A stretch of 16,410 nucleotides of DNA from positions 1 to 16,410 of the forward strand of contig JBKPCD010000274.1 of the NCBI GenBank assembly GCA_046727175.1, read 5' to 3'. The notes under the pieces were generated by a model that saw nothing but the letters and a program-made list of their open reading frames with translations, was not told where the DNA came from and did not search any database. Shown piece by piece: positions 1-7,257 of this stretch. A program made the translations under genes and the position numbers. The stretch is from JBKPCD01 sp046727175 (lineage in GTDB: Bacteria > Acidobacteriota > Vicinamibacteria > Vicinamibacterales > 2-12-FULL-66-21). The stretch's first letter is position 1. The number at the start of each line of letters is the position of its first letter.

Positions 1-1
1 G

Positions 2-247
2 CCCAGGGTGCCTGAAGGACGCCCTGGCCACGAGAAGAACTGGCTCGATGCGATCCGACAGAAGGGGCAGGCGGTGTCGCACTTCGACTACGCCGGTCCG
101 TTCACCGAAACGGTGCTGCTCGGCAACATCGCGCTGCGCTATCCGGGCCAGCGCCTGTTGTGGGACGCGGCGAACATGACGATCACCAACATGTCCGACG
201 CCGACCAGTACGTGCAGCACACCTATCGTACGGGCTGGTCGCTCTAG
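2..247 (+). CDS. Gfo/Idh/MocA family oxidoreductase, C-terminal fragment
   Basis: This is the last ~82 codons of a gene that enters from the left edge; the frame is open from base 2 and the true start is outside the window. The visible protein carries the C-terminal signature seen in large Gfo/Idh/MocA oxidoreductases of Acidobacteria and Planctomycetes: NWLDAIR, then FDYAGPFTETVLLGNIALR, then a LLWDAANMTITN segment and a terminal YRTGW. In the family this segment closes the substrate-binding domain behind an N-terminal Rossmann NAD(P) domain, and members oxidise or reduce sugars and cyclitols. The cofactor domain and any Tat signal cannot be seen, so substrate is unknown. A second complete member of the family lies at 1397-2836, and the intervening gene is ApbE-like. 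Confidence 0.8.
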   Translation, partial: PRVPEGRPGHEKNWLDAIRQKGQAVSHFDYAGPFTETVLLGNIALRYPGQRLLWDAANMTITNMSDADQYVQHTYRTGWSL

Positions 248-281
248 GATCGGTTGCAGCGCTCTGCCGGAGCGGCCGCCG

Positions 282-1274
282 TTGGTGGCGTCCGCTCCGC
301 GCGTGCTTTCGCCCATGCGTGCCGACGCACCGGACCTCGACGGCGGGATCGGGATCGCGGGACCTCGCGAGCTCGGCGATCTTTCGCGTTTCTCGCACGA
401 GGCCATGCACACTGTGTTCGAGGTTTACGCGTCGCACCCCGACGCGCGCTACGCCGCGCAGGCGGCGCAGGCGGCCTTCGCCGTCGTGGACCGCCTCGAA
501 GGCGAGTTGAGCCGCTTCCGGTCCAACAGTGACATCACTCGGCTCAATCACCTGACGGCGGGACAGAGCGCACGCGTCGGCGAGGCCGCGATCGAATGCC
601 TCCTCATCGCACAGCACGTGTATGACCTGACCGACGGTGGGTTCGACGTTGCGATCGGCACCGGGCTCCCGTCGCTCGAGGTCGACGCCGATGTCTTCGT
701 GGTGCGCGCCGCGGCCAGCGGCGTTCGGCTCGATCTCGGTGGGATCGGCAAGGGGTACGCGGTGGATCTGATGGCGGAACTGCTGGAGGAGTGGGGCCTC
801 GACCGGGCGTTCGTCCACGGCGGCTTCAGCTCCGCCTTCGCACTCGAGCCGCCGGCGGGCAGCGACGGATGGCCGCTGACGCTGAGCGATCCGCGCGAGC
901 CCTCGCGGGTCTTCTCCCGGCTCACGATGCGCCAGGCTGCGCTCAGCGCGTCCGGCGTGCGAAAGGGGGACCACATCCTGGACCCGCGCACAGGCGTCCC
1001 GGTGCGCGGGCGGCTCGCCGCCTGGGTCGCGCTCCCGCGGCCAGCCGTAGACGCAGCCGCCAACGCCGGGCCGAGACTCGCGCCTGCCGCTGTCGCGGAC
1101 GCGTTGACGACGGCCTTCATGCTGCTGGGCGTCGACCAGATCGCGGCCTTGTGCGAGCGAAGCCCCGGCCTCGAGGCGTGGGTCCTTCCTGACGGAGCAT
1201 CCCCGGGTACGGCGGACCTGCTCCACTTCATCGGGCCCGCTCCGGCCTCCGTGGCCGGAACGCGCGGCTCCTGA
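282..1274 (+). CDS. apbE: ApbE-family FAD:protein FMN transferase
   Basis: The family attaches FMN covalently to Ser/Thr of target flavoproteins using FAD and Mg2+. Visible signatures in order are: the domain-opening MHTVFEVY around residue 42 (the family usually has MGT), a DRLEGELSRFRSNSDITRLN segment, DGGFDVAIG, LDLGGIGKGYAVD near residue 150, a VHGG segment, SASGVRKGDHILDPRTG near 225-238, and VADALTTAFML near 272, which matches the metal-binding D..T motif. The 330-residue length suits the family. The start is uncertain: 282 is TTG, with GTG at 285, ATG at 315 and ATG at 405 in frame; 405 starts exactly at the conserved domain. No lipobox or clear signal peptide is seen, whereas many ApbE proteins are periplasmic. 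No flavoprotein target is encoded nearby; the neighbours are NAD(P)-type Gfo/Idh/MocA oxidoreductases. Confidence 0.85.
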   Translation: MVASAPRVLSPMRADAPDLDGGIGIAGPRELGDLSRFSHEAMHTVFEVYASHPDARYAAQAAQAAFAVVDRLEGELSRFRSNSDITRLNHLTAGQSARVGEAAIECLLIAQHVYDLTDGGFDVAIGTGLPSLEVDADVFVVRAAASGVRLDLGGIGKGYAVDLMAELLEEWGLDRAFVHGGFSSAFALEPPAGSDGWPLTLSDPREPSRVFSRLTMRQAALSASGVRKGDHILDPRTGVPVRGRLAAWVALPRPAVDAAANAGPRLAPAAVADALTTAFMLLGVDQIAALCERSPGLEAWVLPDGASPGTADLLHFIGPAPASVAGTRGS

Positions 1275-1304
1275 ACGGATCCGCGGGCCGACGTTCACGG
1301 TGAG

Positions 1305-1324
1305 CGCGCGAGTATACTCGCGCG
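1305..1324. promoter_or_regulatory. Perfect 20-bp palindrome, possible operator
   Basis: The sequence CGCGCGAGTATACTCGCGCG is an exact palindrome centred on AGTATACT. It lies in the 122-bp gap between the apbE-like gene and the following oxidoreductase, 72 bp before that start codon. The central TATACT also resembles a -10 hexamer, but no good -35 is visible at 16-18 bp. A dimeric repressor site overlapping a promoter is the inferred role; nothing identifies the regulator. Confidence 0.4.
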
Positions 1325-1396
1325 GGTCGCTTCACACGCGGGCGCCGCGCCACGAAAAGCGCAGCCGAAGGGACACACGACAGCAGGAGACGACTG

Positions 1397-2836
1397 ATGG
1401 CCGACGAGGACGACAAGGGGAAGAGCAAGACGCCCGCCGCGGCCGGCGCGCCACCGAAGCTGGATCGGCGCGAGCTGCTGAGGGGGCTGTCCACGGTGCC
1501 GGCGCTCGGGCTCTTCGGCTACGCCTGGAGCCGGCAGCAACAATACCGCCGTGGCACGGAGGCGGCGGCCGCCACCACGCCCGCCGCCGCCGCGGGCCTG
1601 CAGGAGATCAACGTCGCGCTGCTCGGCGCTGGCGCCCAGGGCCAGGTGCTCATGGAGTCGATGCTCCGCATCCCGGGCCTGCGATTCCGCGCGGTGTGCG
1701 ACATCTGGACCGAGTACAACCTGCGCCGGGTCGTCAACACCCTCAAGCGGTTCAAGCAGGAGCCGAACGGCTACGAGGACTACCGCGAGATGCTCGACAA
1801 GGAGAAAGAGCTCGACGCGGTGATCATCGCCACGCCCGACTTCTGGCACGCGCGACACACGCTTGCCGCCCTGAAGGCCGGCAAGCACGTGTACTGCGAG
1901 AAGGAGATGTCCAACACGCTCGAGGGCGCCCGAAGCATGGTCCTCGCGCAGCGCGAGACCGGCAAGCTCCTGCAGATTGGCCACCAGCGCCGCTCGAACC
2001 CGCGCTACATCCACGCCTATCAGAAGCTGCTGGGCGAGGCGAAGCTGCTCGGTCGGATCGTCACCGTCGCCGGGCAGTGGAACCGTGCCGTCGCGCCAGA
2101 CCTCGGAGCCCCCGATCGCTACGCGATTCCGGCGGACAAGCTGAAGCAGTACGGGTTCACGGACATGCAGCAGTTCCGCAACTGGCGATGGTACAAGGGC
2201 CTCGGTGGCGGACCGATCGTGGATCTCGGTTCGCACCAGATCGACATCTACAACTGGTTCCTCGGCGCGAACCCCTCTGGCGTGATGGCCAGCGGCGGGC
2301 TGCTCTACCACGACCCGAAGACGCACCAGTGGCACGACACGGTGATGGTCATCTACGACTATGACACCCCGCTGGGCCCTGCCAAGGCGTACTACCAGAC
2401 GCAGACCACCAACGGCAGCCAGGGCTATTACGAGAGTTTCATGGGTGATCAGGGGACGCTCCTCATTTCCGAGTCGGAGCTGAACTACCCGGGTCAGTTG
2501 TACCGCGACCCGAACGCGCCGGCCTGGGACGAGTGGATCCAGAAGGGCTACATCAGCGCGCCCAAGGAGCAGGAGGCGAAGGAACAGACCGCGTCAGGCG
2601 CGGTTGCCGACGTGCGCGAGTCGGTCGCCCCCGACCAGCACACCGTTCCCGTGTCGCTGCGCGATCCGTATCATCAGCCGCATCTGCAGAACTTCTTCGA
2701 CGCCGTACGCGGCAAGGCCGCACTCAACTGTCCGGCCGAGATCGCCTACGAAAGCGCGGTGACCGTCCTCAAGGTCAACGAGGCGATCGACGCGAAGAGC
2801 CGGCTGGCGTTCAAGCGCGAGGAACTCACCATCTAA
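1397..2836 (+). CDS. Gfo/Idh/MocA family oxidoreductase with twin-arginine N-terminus
   Basis: An NAD(P)-dependent sugar/cyclitol oxidoreductase of the Gfo/Idh/MocA family, 479 aa. Residues 1-22 are charged and Ala/Pro-rich, then DRRELLRG (R24-R25) precedes a hydrophobic stretch to about 44, which looks like a Tat signal or N-terminal anchor, and an Ala-rich linker follows. The Rossmann fold opens at VALLGAGAQG (G77, G79, G82). The family EKP-type motif appears as CEKEMS (E168-K169), so the usual proline is glutamate here. The active-site-like segment VDLGSHQID gives D276, H280 and D283. The ATG at 1397 is backed by AGGAG at 1385-1389, seven bases upstream. The downstream DoxX gene overlaps the stop by one base. 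The substrate cannot be told; a role in keto-sugar or glycoside metabolism is only an inference from related acidobacterial enzymes. Confidence 0.88.
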   Translation: MADEDDKGKSKTPAAAGAPPKLDRRELLRGLSTVPALGLFGYAWSRQQQYRRGTEAAAATTPAAAAGLQEINVALLGAGAQGQVLMESMLRIPGLRFRAVCDIWTEYNLRRVVNTLKRFKQEPNGYEDYREMLDKEKELDAVIIATPDFWHARHTLAALKAGKHVYCEKEMSNTLEGARSMVLAQRETGKLLQIGHQRRSNPRYIHAYQKLLGEAKLLGRIVTVAGQWNRAVAPDLGAPDRYAIPADKLKQYGFTDMQQFRNWRWYKGLGGGPIVDLGSHQIDIYNWFLGANPSGVMASGGLLYHDPKTHQWHDTVMVIYDYDTPLGPAKAYYQTQTTNGSQGYYESFMGDQGTLLISESELNYPGQLYRDPNAPAWDEWIQKGYISAPKEQEAKEQTASGAVADVRESVAPDQHTVPVSLRDPYHQPHLQNFFDAVRGKAALNCPAEIAYESAVTVLKVNEAIDAKSRLAFKREELTI

Positions 2837-3351
2837 TGGAGCCGGCGATGGAAGCGACGACGTTCGCCCGTGCGCCGATGATCGCGATCACAGCGCTGCG
2901 GGTCCTGGTCGGGTGGCACTTCCTCTACGAAGGCCTCAGCAAGCTGACGGCCCCGTCATGGACGGCGGCCGGCTATCTGAAACAGGCCAGGGGGCCACTC
3001 GCCGAGCAGTTTCGGTGGCTCACCACTCGGCCCGACCTGCTCGCCAATGCGGACCTCATCACGATGTGGGTGCTCACGATCGTCGGCGTCTGCCTGATGC
3101 TGGGCCTCTTCACGCGACTGGCCAGCGTGATCGGGATCGGCTTCCTGCTGATGTTCTATCTCGCCGCGCCGCCCTGGATCGGGTACTTCTACGCGATCCC
3201 CAGTGAAGGCAGCTACCTCCTCGTCAACAAGAACCTCGTGGAACTGGCCGCGCTCGTCGTTATCCTGCTCACGGGCAGCGGCCGCTTCGCGGGGCTCGAT
3301 CGGATCCTCCGCCGCTTAATCCGGCGCAGGCCGCGGCTCGCCGCCGCCTGA
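2836..3351 (+). CDS. DoxX-family integral membrane protein
   Basis: A 171-aa membrane protein. The chosen ATG (2836-2838) overlaps the TAA of the preceding oxidoreductase as TAATG, which suggests translational coupling; a second in-frame ATG lies at 2848. The DoxX pattern is visible: the first helix with ALRVLVGWHFLYEGLSKL, a soluble loop with WTAAGYLKQARGPLAEQF, a helix around MWVLTIVGVCLMLGLFTRLAS, another around IGIGFLLMFYLAAPPW, and a last helix LVELAALVVILLTGSGRFAGLD, then an Arg-rich cytoplasmic tail. DoxX/DoxD-like proteins are linked to quinone or thiol redox chemistry in some organisms, but most members are uncharacterised. Coupling to the Tat-type oxidoreductase suggests, without proof, that it serves as a membrane partner or electron outlet. 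Confidence 0.82.
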   Translation: MEPAMEATTFARAPMIAITALRVLVGWHFLYEGLSKLTAPSWTAAGYLKQARGPLAEQFRWLTTRPDLLANADLITMWVLTIVGVCLMLGLFTRLASVIGIGFLLMFYLAAPPWIGYFYAIPSEGSYLLVNKNLVELAALVVILLTGSGRFAGLDRILRRLIRRRPRLAAA

Positions 3352-3500
3352 CGGGCTGTCACTCGGCAAGACATGGCGAGATGCGAAGCTCATGTAGCAT
3401 GTCGTCGGAGACTAATGCTCGAGGACTGCCATTCGCGGGGGCGAATTCAAGCGGCACGGGAGTACGGCCGGTGATTCCGCACTCCGCTGCGCCACTCACA

Positions 3501-3519
3501 TTTCGGCAGTTTGCCGAAA
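3501..3519. repeat. Perfect 8-bp stem, 3-nt loop
   Basis: TTTCGGCA, loop GTT, TGCCGAAA. It is the tightest of the three hairpins in this stretch. There is no adjacent T-tract, so a terminator role is unsupported. Confidence 0.55.
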
Positions 3520-3553
3520 CGGGCGAGTAGAGGAGTCCAGAGAGAACGCCGCC

Positions 3554-3578
3554 GGTCTTGCAAATTCTTGCAAAGACC
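3554..3578. repeat. 10-bp stem with one bulge, containing direct repeats
   Basis: GGTCTTGCAA pairs with TTGCAAAGACC around an ATTC loop with a single extra A. The same bases also form two direct copies of TCTTGCAAA ten bases apart. Function unknown. Confidence 0.5.
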
Positions 3579-3661
3579 AGACACAGAACGCCGCCCAAGC
3601 TGACACTGCTCCTGCCGCGTCCCTTCCTGGCAAGTCACTGGTTTCTTAATATCTTAGAGGT

Positions 3662-3748
3662 TGGTGCGAAAGGGGGGATTCGAACCCCCACGCTCTTGCG
3701 AGCGCCAGCCCCTCAAGCTGGTGCGTCTGCCAGTTCCGCCACTTTCGC
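3662..3748 (-). tRNA. tRNA-Leu (anticodon GAG)
   Basis: Read on the minus strand, the 87-nt gene starts GCGAAAG and ends CTTTCGC-A-CCA, so the acceptor stem closes over seven pairs and CCA is encoded. The anticodon arm is CCAGC-TTGAGGG-GCTGG, giving anticodon GAG, which reads CUC/CUU. The long variable arm (around CGCTCGCAAGAGCG) marks a class II tRNA as expected for leucine, and the T arm has GTTCGAATC. It lies 43 bp downstream of secG in the same direction, so co-transcription with the gap-pgk-tpiA-secG genes is likely. Confidence 0.96.
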
Positions 3749-3769
3749 GAGGAGGGTGGTACTCAAAGC

Positions 3770-3791
3770 GGCGGGGTCTAAAGGCCCCGCC
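3770..3791 (-). terminator. GC-rich stem-loop directly after secG
   Basis: GGCGGGGTC-TAAA-GGCCCCGCC forms a nine-pair stem (one G-T wobble) with a TAAA loop, abutting the secG stop codon. On the minus strand no T-run follows, so it may be a weak terminator, an RNA-stabilising 3' hairpin or a processing signal before tRNA-Leu. Confidence 0.35.
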
Positions 3792-4187
3792 CTACTTCTT
3801 CTCCGGCTGCTTCTCCGGTGTCTTCGGCACCTCCGGTGTCTGCTGCTTCTCCGACGGCTGCTGTGCGGGCGTCTGCGTCGGCGCGCTCTGCGTCGGCGGG
3901 ACGACAGGCACCTGCCGCGCGGGGGCGCCGTACCCGCCCATCAGCGATCCGGGACCGCGTTGGCCGAGAATGCCAAGCGCGATCGCGCCGAGCATGAACA
4001 ACACACCGAGCACGGTCGTCGCCTTGGTCAGCACCGTCGCGCCCGCGCGAGCGCCGAAGGCCGTCTGGCTTCCGCCACCGCCGAACGCGCTCGCCATGTC
4101 GCCCCCTTTGCCTTGCTGCAGCAGCACGACGAGCAGGAGCAGCAGACAGGAGAGGACGTACAAGAACGAGAGCAAGTAGTAGAGCAT
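3792..4187 (-). CDS. secG: Preprotein translocase subunit SecG
   Basis: SecG is the small auxiliary subunit of the SecYEG inner-membrane channel. The 131-aa product has the two-helix layout: helix 1 at about residues 3-23 (LLSFLYVLSCLLLLLVVLLQ), then the hallmark cytoplasmic loop QQGKGGDMASAFGGGGSQTAFG, and helix 2 around residues 58-76 (VLGVLFMLGAIALGIL). A long Pro/Gln/Lys-rich tail from about residue 90 ends in KKs; it is low-complexity and makes the protein longer than the E. coli form. The ATG lies nine bases after the tpiA stop. The order tpiA-secG, followed by a tRNA-Leu, is a widespread bacterial arrangement. Confidence 0.95.
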   Translation of the reverse strand: MLYYLLSFLYVLSCLLLLLVVLLQQGKGGDMASAFGGGGSQTAFGARAGATVLTKATTVLGVLFMLGAIALGILGQRGPGSLMGGYGAPARQVPVVPPTQSAPTQTPAQQPSEKQQTPEVPKTPEKQPEKK

Positions 4188-4196
4188 AACGCTCGA

Positions 4197-4970
4197 TTAT
4201 ACCGTGCTGTGGCGGCTGCGCGCCACGATGTCGAAAAAAGACCGGAGCTCGAGGCTCGCGCCGCCGACGAGCGCGCCGTCCACGTCGGGGAGCGCTACGA
4301 GGGAGTGAACATTGTCCGGTTTGACGCTGCCGCCGTAGATCACGTGGCAGTGCTCGGCGGCGTCTGCACCGAACCACGAACGCAGCCGGCCGCGGATGTG
4401 GGTGTGCGCTTCGCCGGCCTGTTCGGGAGTGGCGTTGCGACCGGTGCCGATTGCCCAGACCGGCTCGTAAGCGATCACAAGGGCACCGACCTGATCGGCG
4501 GTGAAACCATCGAGCCCTTCCTTTAACTGCGTGTCGAGGACGGGAAGCGTCTGGTTCGCGTCGCGTTCTTCGAGCGTCTCGCCGATGCACATGATCGGCG
4601 TCAGCTTGACCCCGAGCGCTGCTACCACCTTCCGGTTGACGGCGGCATTTGTCTCGCCGAACAGGCGGCGTCTTTCCGAGTGCCCGATGATCACGTACTC
4701 GGCGCCCGCTTCCTTCAACATGCTGGCGCTGACCTCGCCGGTGAATGCGCCTTCACGCTCCCAGTGCATGTTCTGGCCGGCGACGCCGATGGGTGAGTTG
4801 CGCGCCGCTTCGGCGACCGCGTGCACCGCCGTAAATGCCGGCGCGACGACGATTTCGACGTCCGTGATGTCCTTCACGAGGCTGCGGAACTCTTTGACGA
4901 ACACGACCGACTCGTGGACGGTCTTGTACATCTTCCAGTTCGCGGTGATGAAGGGAATTCGAGGATTCAC
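4197..4970 (-). CDS. tpiA: Triosephosphate isomerase
   Basis: Interconverts dihydroxyacetone phosphate and glyceraldehyde 3-phosphate in glycolysis and gluconeogenesis, in the cytosol. From the GTG at 4970 the protein is 257 aa, normal for the family. It opens with FITANWKM (N11, K13), has IIGHSERR with the electrophile H97, the catalytic base in AYEPVWAIGTG (E168, starting loop 6), and the phosphate-binding IYGGSVKPDN and ALVGGASL segments. The open frame extends 17 codons further upstream, but the extension is not TIM-like, and GTG 4970 has GGAAG seven bases before it and places the core motif at the usual position. It sits 73 bp after pgk and 9 bp before secG. Confidence 0.96.
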   Translation of the reverse strand: MNPRIPFITANWKMYKTVHESVVFVKEFRSLVKDITDVEIVVAPAFTAVHAVAEAARNSPIGVAGQNMHWEREGAFTGEVSASMLKEAGAEYVIIGHSERRRLFGETNAAVNRKVVAALGVKLTPIMCIGETLEERDANQTLPVLDTQLKEGLDGFTADQVGALVIAYEPVWAIGTGRNATPEQAGEAHTHIRGRLRSWFGADAAEHCHVIYGGSVKPDNVHSLVALPDVDGALVGGASLELRSFFDIVARSRHSTV

Positions 4971-5043
4971 GGTTCTGCTTCCGCGAGAATCGCGCCGGAT
5001 TTCATCCTTCGAGGACAACACTCGCGCTCGTGATGACTTGGCG

Positions 5044-6246
5044 TCATCTTTTCTTGGTGGCCCATTCCAGTGCCTCGACGCCCGGAAGTTTGCGCCCCGC
5101 CAGGAATTCCAGTGACGCGCCGCCGCCTGTCGAAATATGCGTGATGCGTTCGGTCACGCCGGCTTTCCCGATGGCGGCGATGGAATCGCCGCCGCCAATC
5201 ACCGTCGTTCCCCGGACCGCGGCAACAGCTCGCGCCATCTCCATCGTCCCGGTCGCGAACGCGTCGATCTCGAAGACGCCCATCGGACCATTCCAGACGA
5301 CCGTCTTTGCGCCGCCAATGATCGTACGATAAATCTGCACGGTTTGCGGTCCGATGTCGAGCCCCATGCGATCGCCGATCGCCGCATCGCCCACGGCGAG
5401 CGTTTCAGCGGCCACACCTTTCTCGAGCTTCGGCGCGACGACGTGGTCCACGGGCAGCTCGAATCGGAGTCCGCGTTCCCGCGCGCGGCGTTCGATCTCG
5501 CGCGCGGCATCCACCAAATCGTCCTCGACGAGTGATTTTCCAACGGGCACTCCGCGCGCCTTCAGGAATGTATATGCCATCGCGCCGCCAATGAGCAACG
5601 CGTCGACGCGAGTGACGAAGTTCTCGATGACCTCGAGCTTGTCCGAGACCTTGGCGCCGCCGAGAACGGCCACGAACGGGCGATCGGGGCGCTCGAGCAC
5701 CCGGCCCAGATACTGGAGCTCGGCCATCATCAGCAGACCCGCGGCGACTTCCTTGATGTGATGAACGATTCCCTCGGTCGACGCGTGGGCGCGGTGCGCC
5801 GATCCGAACGCGTCGTTGACGTAGACGTCGGCCAGCGCCGCGAGCTCGCGAGCGAACCCGCCGTCGTTCTGCTCCTCCTCGGAATGAAACCGCAGATTCT
5901 CGAGGAGGACGACGCCACCCCGGCCGGCAGCGTCAATCGCGCGCCTCGCCGGCGCGCCGACGCAGTCCTCCGCGAATTGCACCGGGCGTGACAGGAGCTC
6001 GGCCACGCGGTCCGCGACGGGGCGCAGCGAGTACTCGGGTTTCGGCTTGCCTTTCGGTCGGCCAAGGTGGGACGCGAGGATGACCGTCGCCGCCGCCTGC
6101 TCGAGCGCATACTGAACCGTCGGCAGCGACGCGCGAATGCGCGTGTCGTCCGCGATCGCGCCGCCTGTGATTGGCACGTTGAAGTCGACCCGGATGAAGA
6201 CCTTCCGGTCCTTCAGGTCAACGTCCTTGATGCTTCGAATGGCCAC
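5044..6246 (-). CDS. pgk: Phosphoglycerate kinase
   Basis: Transfers phosphate from 1,3-bisphosphoglycerate to ADP. The 400-aa length is typical and all landmarks are present: RVDFNVP (residues 19-25, with D21 and N23 for substrate), ASHLGRPKG, LLENLRFHSEEE, YVNDAFGSAHRAHAS, AVLGGAKVSDK, LIGGAMAYTF, VVWNGPMGVFE in the nucleotide/hinge region, and GGGDSIAA plus STGGGASLEFLAG near the C-terminus. The start is GTG at 6246, only three bases after the gap stop codon, so the two are surely co-translated; an AAGGG lies about ten bases upstream inside the end of gap. The alignment of the first residues (IRSIKDVDLKDRKV) supports this start. Confidence 0.97.
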   Translation of the reverse strand: MAIRSIKDVDLKDRKVFIRVDFNVPITGGAIADDTRIRASLPTVQYALEQAAATVILASHLGRPKGKPKPEYSLRPVADRVAELLSRPVQFAEDCVGAPARRAIDAAGRGGVVLLENLRFHSEEEQNDGGFARELAALADVYVNDAFGSAHRAHASTEGIVHHIKEVAAGLLMMAELQYLGRVLERPDRPFVAVLGGAKVSDKLEVIENFVTRVDALLIGGAMAYTFLKARGVPVGKSLVEDDLVDAAREIERRARERGLRFELPVDHVVAPKLEKGVAAETLAVGDAAIGDRMGLDIGPQTVQIYRTIIGGAKTVVWNGPMGVFEIDAFATGTMEMARAVAAVRGTTVIGGGDSIAAIGKAGVTERITHISTGGGASLEFLAGRKLPGVEALEWATKKR

Positions 6247-6249
6247 CGA

Positions 6250-7257
6250 CTACAAACCCTTCTTCGCGAGGTACCGCACCATGTCGACGCAGCGGCTCGA
6301 GTAACCCCACTCGTTGTCGTACCACGAGAGGACCTTCACGAAGTCGCCATCCATCACGCTCGTGTAGCGCGCGTCGAGAATGGAGGAGTGCTCGTTGCCT
6401 CGAAAATCGATCGAGACGAGCGGCGCTTCCTCGTATTGCAGGATGCCCTTCAGGGATCCGGTGGCCGCCTGCTTGAATGCCGCGTTCACTTCGTCTTTGG
6501 ACGTCTGGCGACCGAGAATAGCCGCCAGATCGACGACCGAGACATTGGGGGTTGGCACGCGCATGGCGATGCCATCCAGTTTTCCCTTCAGCTCGGGCAG
6601 TACTTCGCCCACAGCCAGTGCCGCTCCGGTCGTCGTCGGAATGATGGAGAGCGCCGCTGCCCGCGCCCGTCGAAGATCCTTGTGCGGCAGGTCGAGCAGG
6701 TTCTGGTCGTTCGTGTACGAGTGAACGGTCGTCATCCACCCTTTGCGGATCCCGAACGTGTCCTGCAACACCTTCGCGATGGGTGCCAGGCAGTTCGTCG
6801 TGCACGAAGCGTTCGAGATGATGTGGTGCGATCCCGGATTGTATTTGTCTTCGTTCACTCCGAGCACGATTGTGATGTCCGGTTTCTTCGCCGGCGCCGT
6901 GATCACCACCTTCTTCGCGCCCGCACTCAAATGCTTCGCCGCATCGTCACGACCGGTGAAGAGGCCGGTCGATTCGAACACGACGTCGACGCCGAGATCC
7001 TTCCAGGGCAGCTGCGCGGGATCCTTGACGGAGAGGACCTGGAATTCCTCCTTGTCGACCTTGATACGGTCGCCGCTGGCAGAGATATCGGCTTTCAGGT
7101 TGCCGAGAATCGAATCGTATTTGAGCAGGTGCGCGAGCGTGGCCGCGTTCGTCAAATCGTTGACCGCCACGAAGTCAATCGAGCTGTCGCCCATCGCGCC
7201 GCGCATGATGTTGCGGCCGATGCGGCCGAATCCGTTGATCCCGACTTTCAGAGCCAT
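6250..7257 (-). CDS. gap: Glyceraldehyde-3-phosphate dehydrogenase (type I)
   Basis: Oxidises and phosphorylates glyceraldehyde 3-phosphate with NAD+. From ATG 7257 the protein is 335 aa. It starts ALKVGINGFGRIGRN (Rossmann GxGxxG), has AVNDLT after beta-2, ESTGLF, the catalytic segment SNASCTTNCLAP with nucleophile C152, VHSYTNDQN with the partner histidine, LDLPHKDLRRARAA (the Pro favouring NAD+ over NADP+), and a terminal SWYDNEWGYS motif. The frame is open for 13 further codons upstream, but the family start MALKVG coincides with this ATG and a GGAGGA ribosome site lies eight bases before it. First gene of the gap-pgk-tpiA-secG run. Confidence 0.97.
   Translation of the reverse strand: MALKVGINGFGRIGRNIMRGAMGDSSIDFVAVNDLTNAATLAHLLKYDSILGNLKADISASGDRIKVDKEEFQVLSVKDPAQLPWKDLGVDVVFESTGLFTGRDDAAKHLSAGAKKVVITAPAKKPDITIVLGVNEDKYNPGSHHIISNASCTTNCLAPIAKVLQDTFGIRKGWMTTVHSYTNDQNLLDLPHKDLRRARAAALSIIPTTTGAALAVGEVLPELKGKLDGIAMRVPTPNVSVVDLAAILGRQTSKDEVNAAFKQAATGSLKGILQYEEAPLVSIDFRGNEHSSILDARYTSVMDGDFVKVLSWYDNEWGYSSRCVDMVRYLAKKGL

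Larger units (their letters stand above)
3352..3661. other. Gene-poor, hairpin-rich stretch between doxX-like gene and tRNA-Leu
   Basis: About 310 bp without a supportable gene. Three consecutive stem-loops are visible: GGAGTACGG (3459-3467) with CCGCACTCC (3477-3485), one mismatch; TTTCGGCA-GTT-TGCCGAAA at 3501-3519, perfect; and GGTCTTGCAA-ATTC-TTGCAAAGACC at 3554-3578, one bulge. The last also holds a direct repeat TCTTGCAAA at 10-bp spacing. Two minus-strand reading frames (3359-3598 and 3447-3638) cross it but have no recognisable domain and run through all or most of the hairpins. None of the stems is followed by a T-run on either strand, so they are poor intrinsic terminators. The stretch follows the 3' end of tRNA-Leu on the minus strand, a common integration position, but I see no duplicated tRNA end or integrase. 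Confidence 0.5.

Noticed and set aside
1241..1259. Stem-loop TCCGGCC-TCCGT-GGCCGGA near the end of the apbE-like gene
   Set aside because: It lies inside the coding sequence and has no T-run after it, so it is not supported as a terminator.
183..1298. 371-aa minus-strand reading frame opposite the apbE-like gene
   Set aside because: Arg/Gly-rich composition without domains; the plus strand has clear ApbE motifs, so this is a GC-driven shadow.
3359..3598. 79-aa minus-strand frame downstream of tRNA-Leu, considered as an integrase remnant
   Set aside because: No recombinase motif is visible, the start would be TTG, and the frame runs through three hairpins. No duplicated tRNA end was found.
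4196..4201. Minus-strand TATAAT just before secG
   Set aside because: No -35 hexamer at a workable distance, and it overlaps the tpiA stop in a tight operon; coincidence is likelier than an internal promoter.
3558..4526. Long plus-strand reading frame containing GGIRTPTLLRAPAPQ
   Set aside because: This peptide is the known artefact of translating the antisense of a tRNA-Leu gene; the rest is antisense to secG and tpiA.
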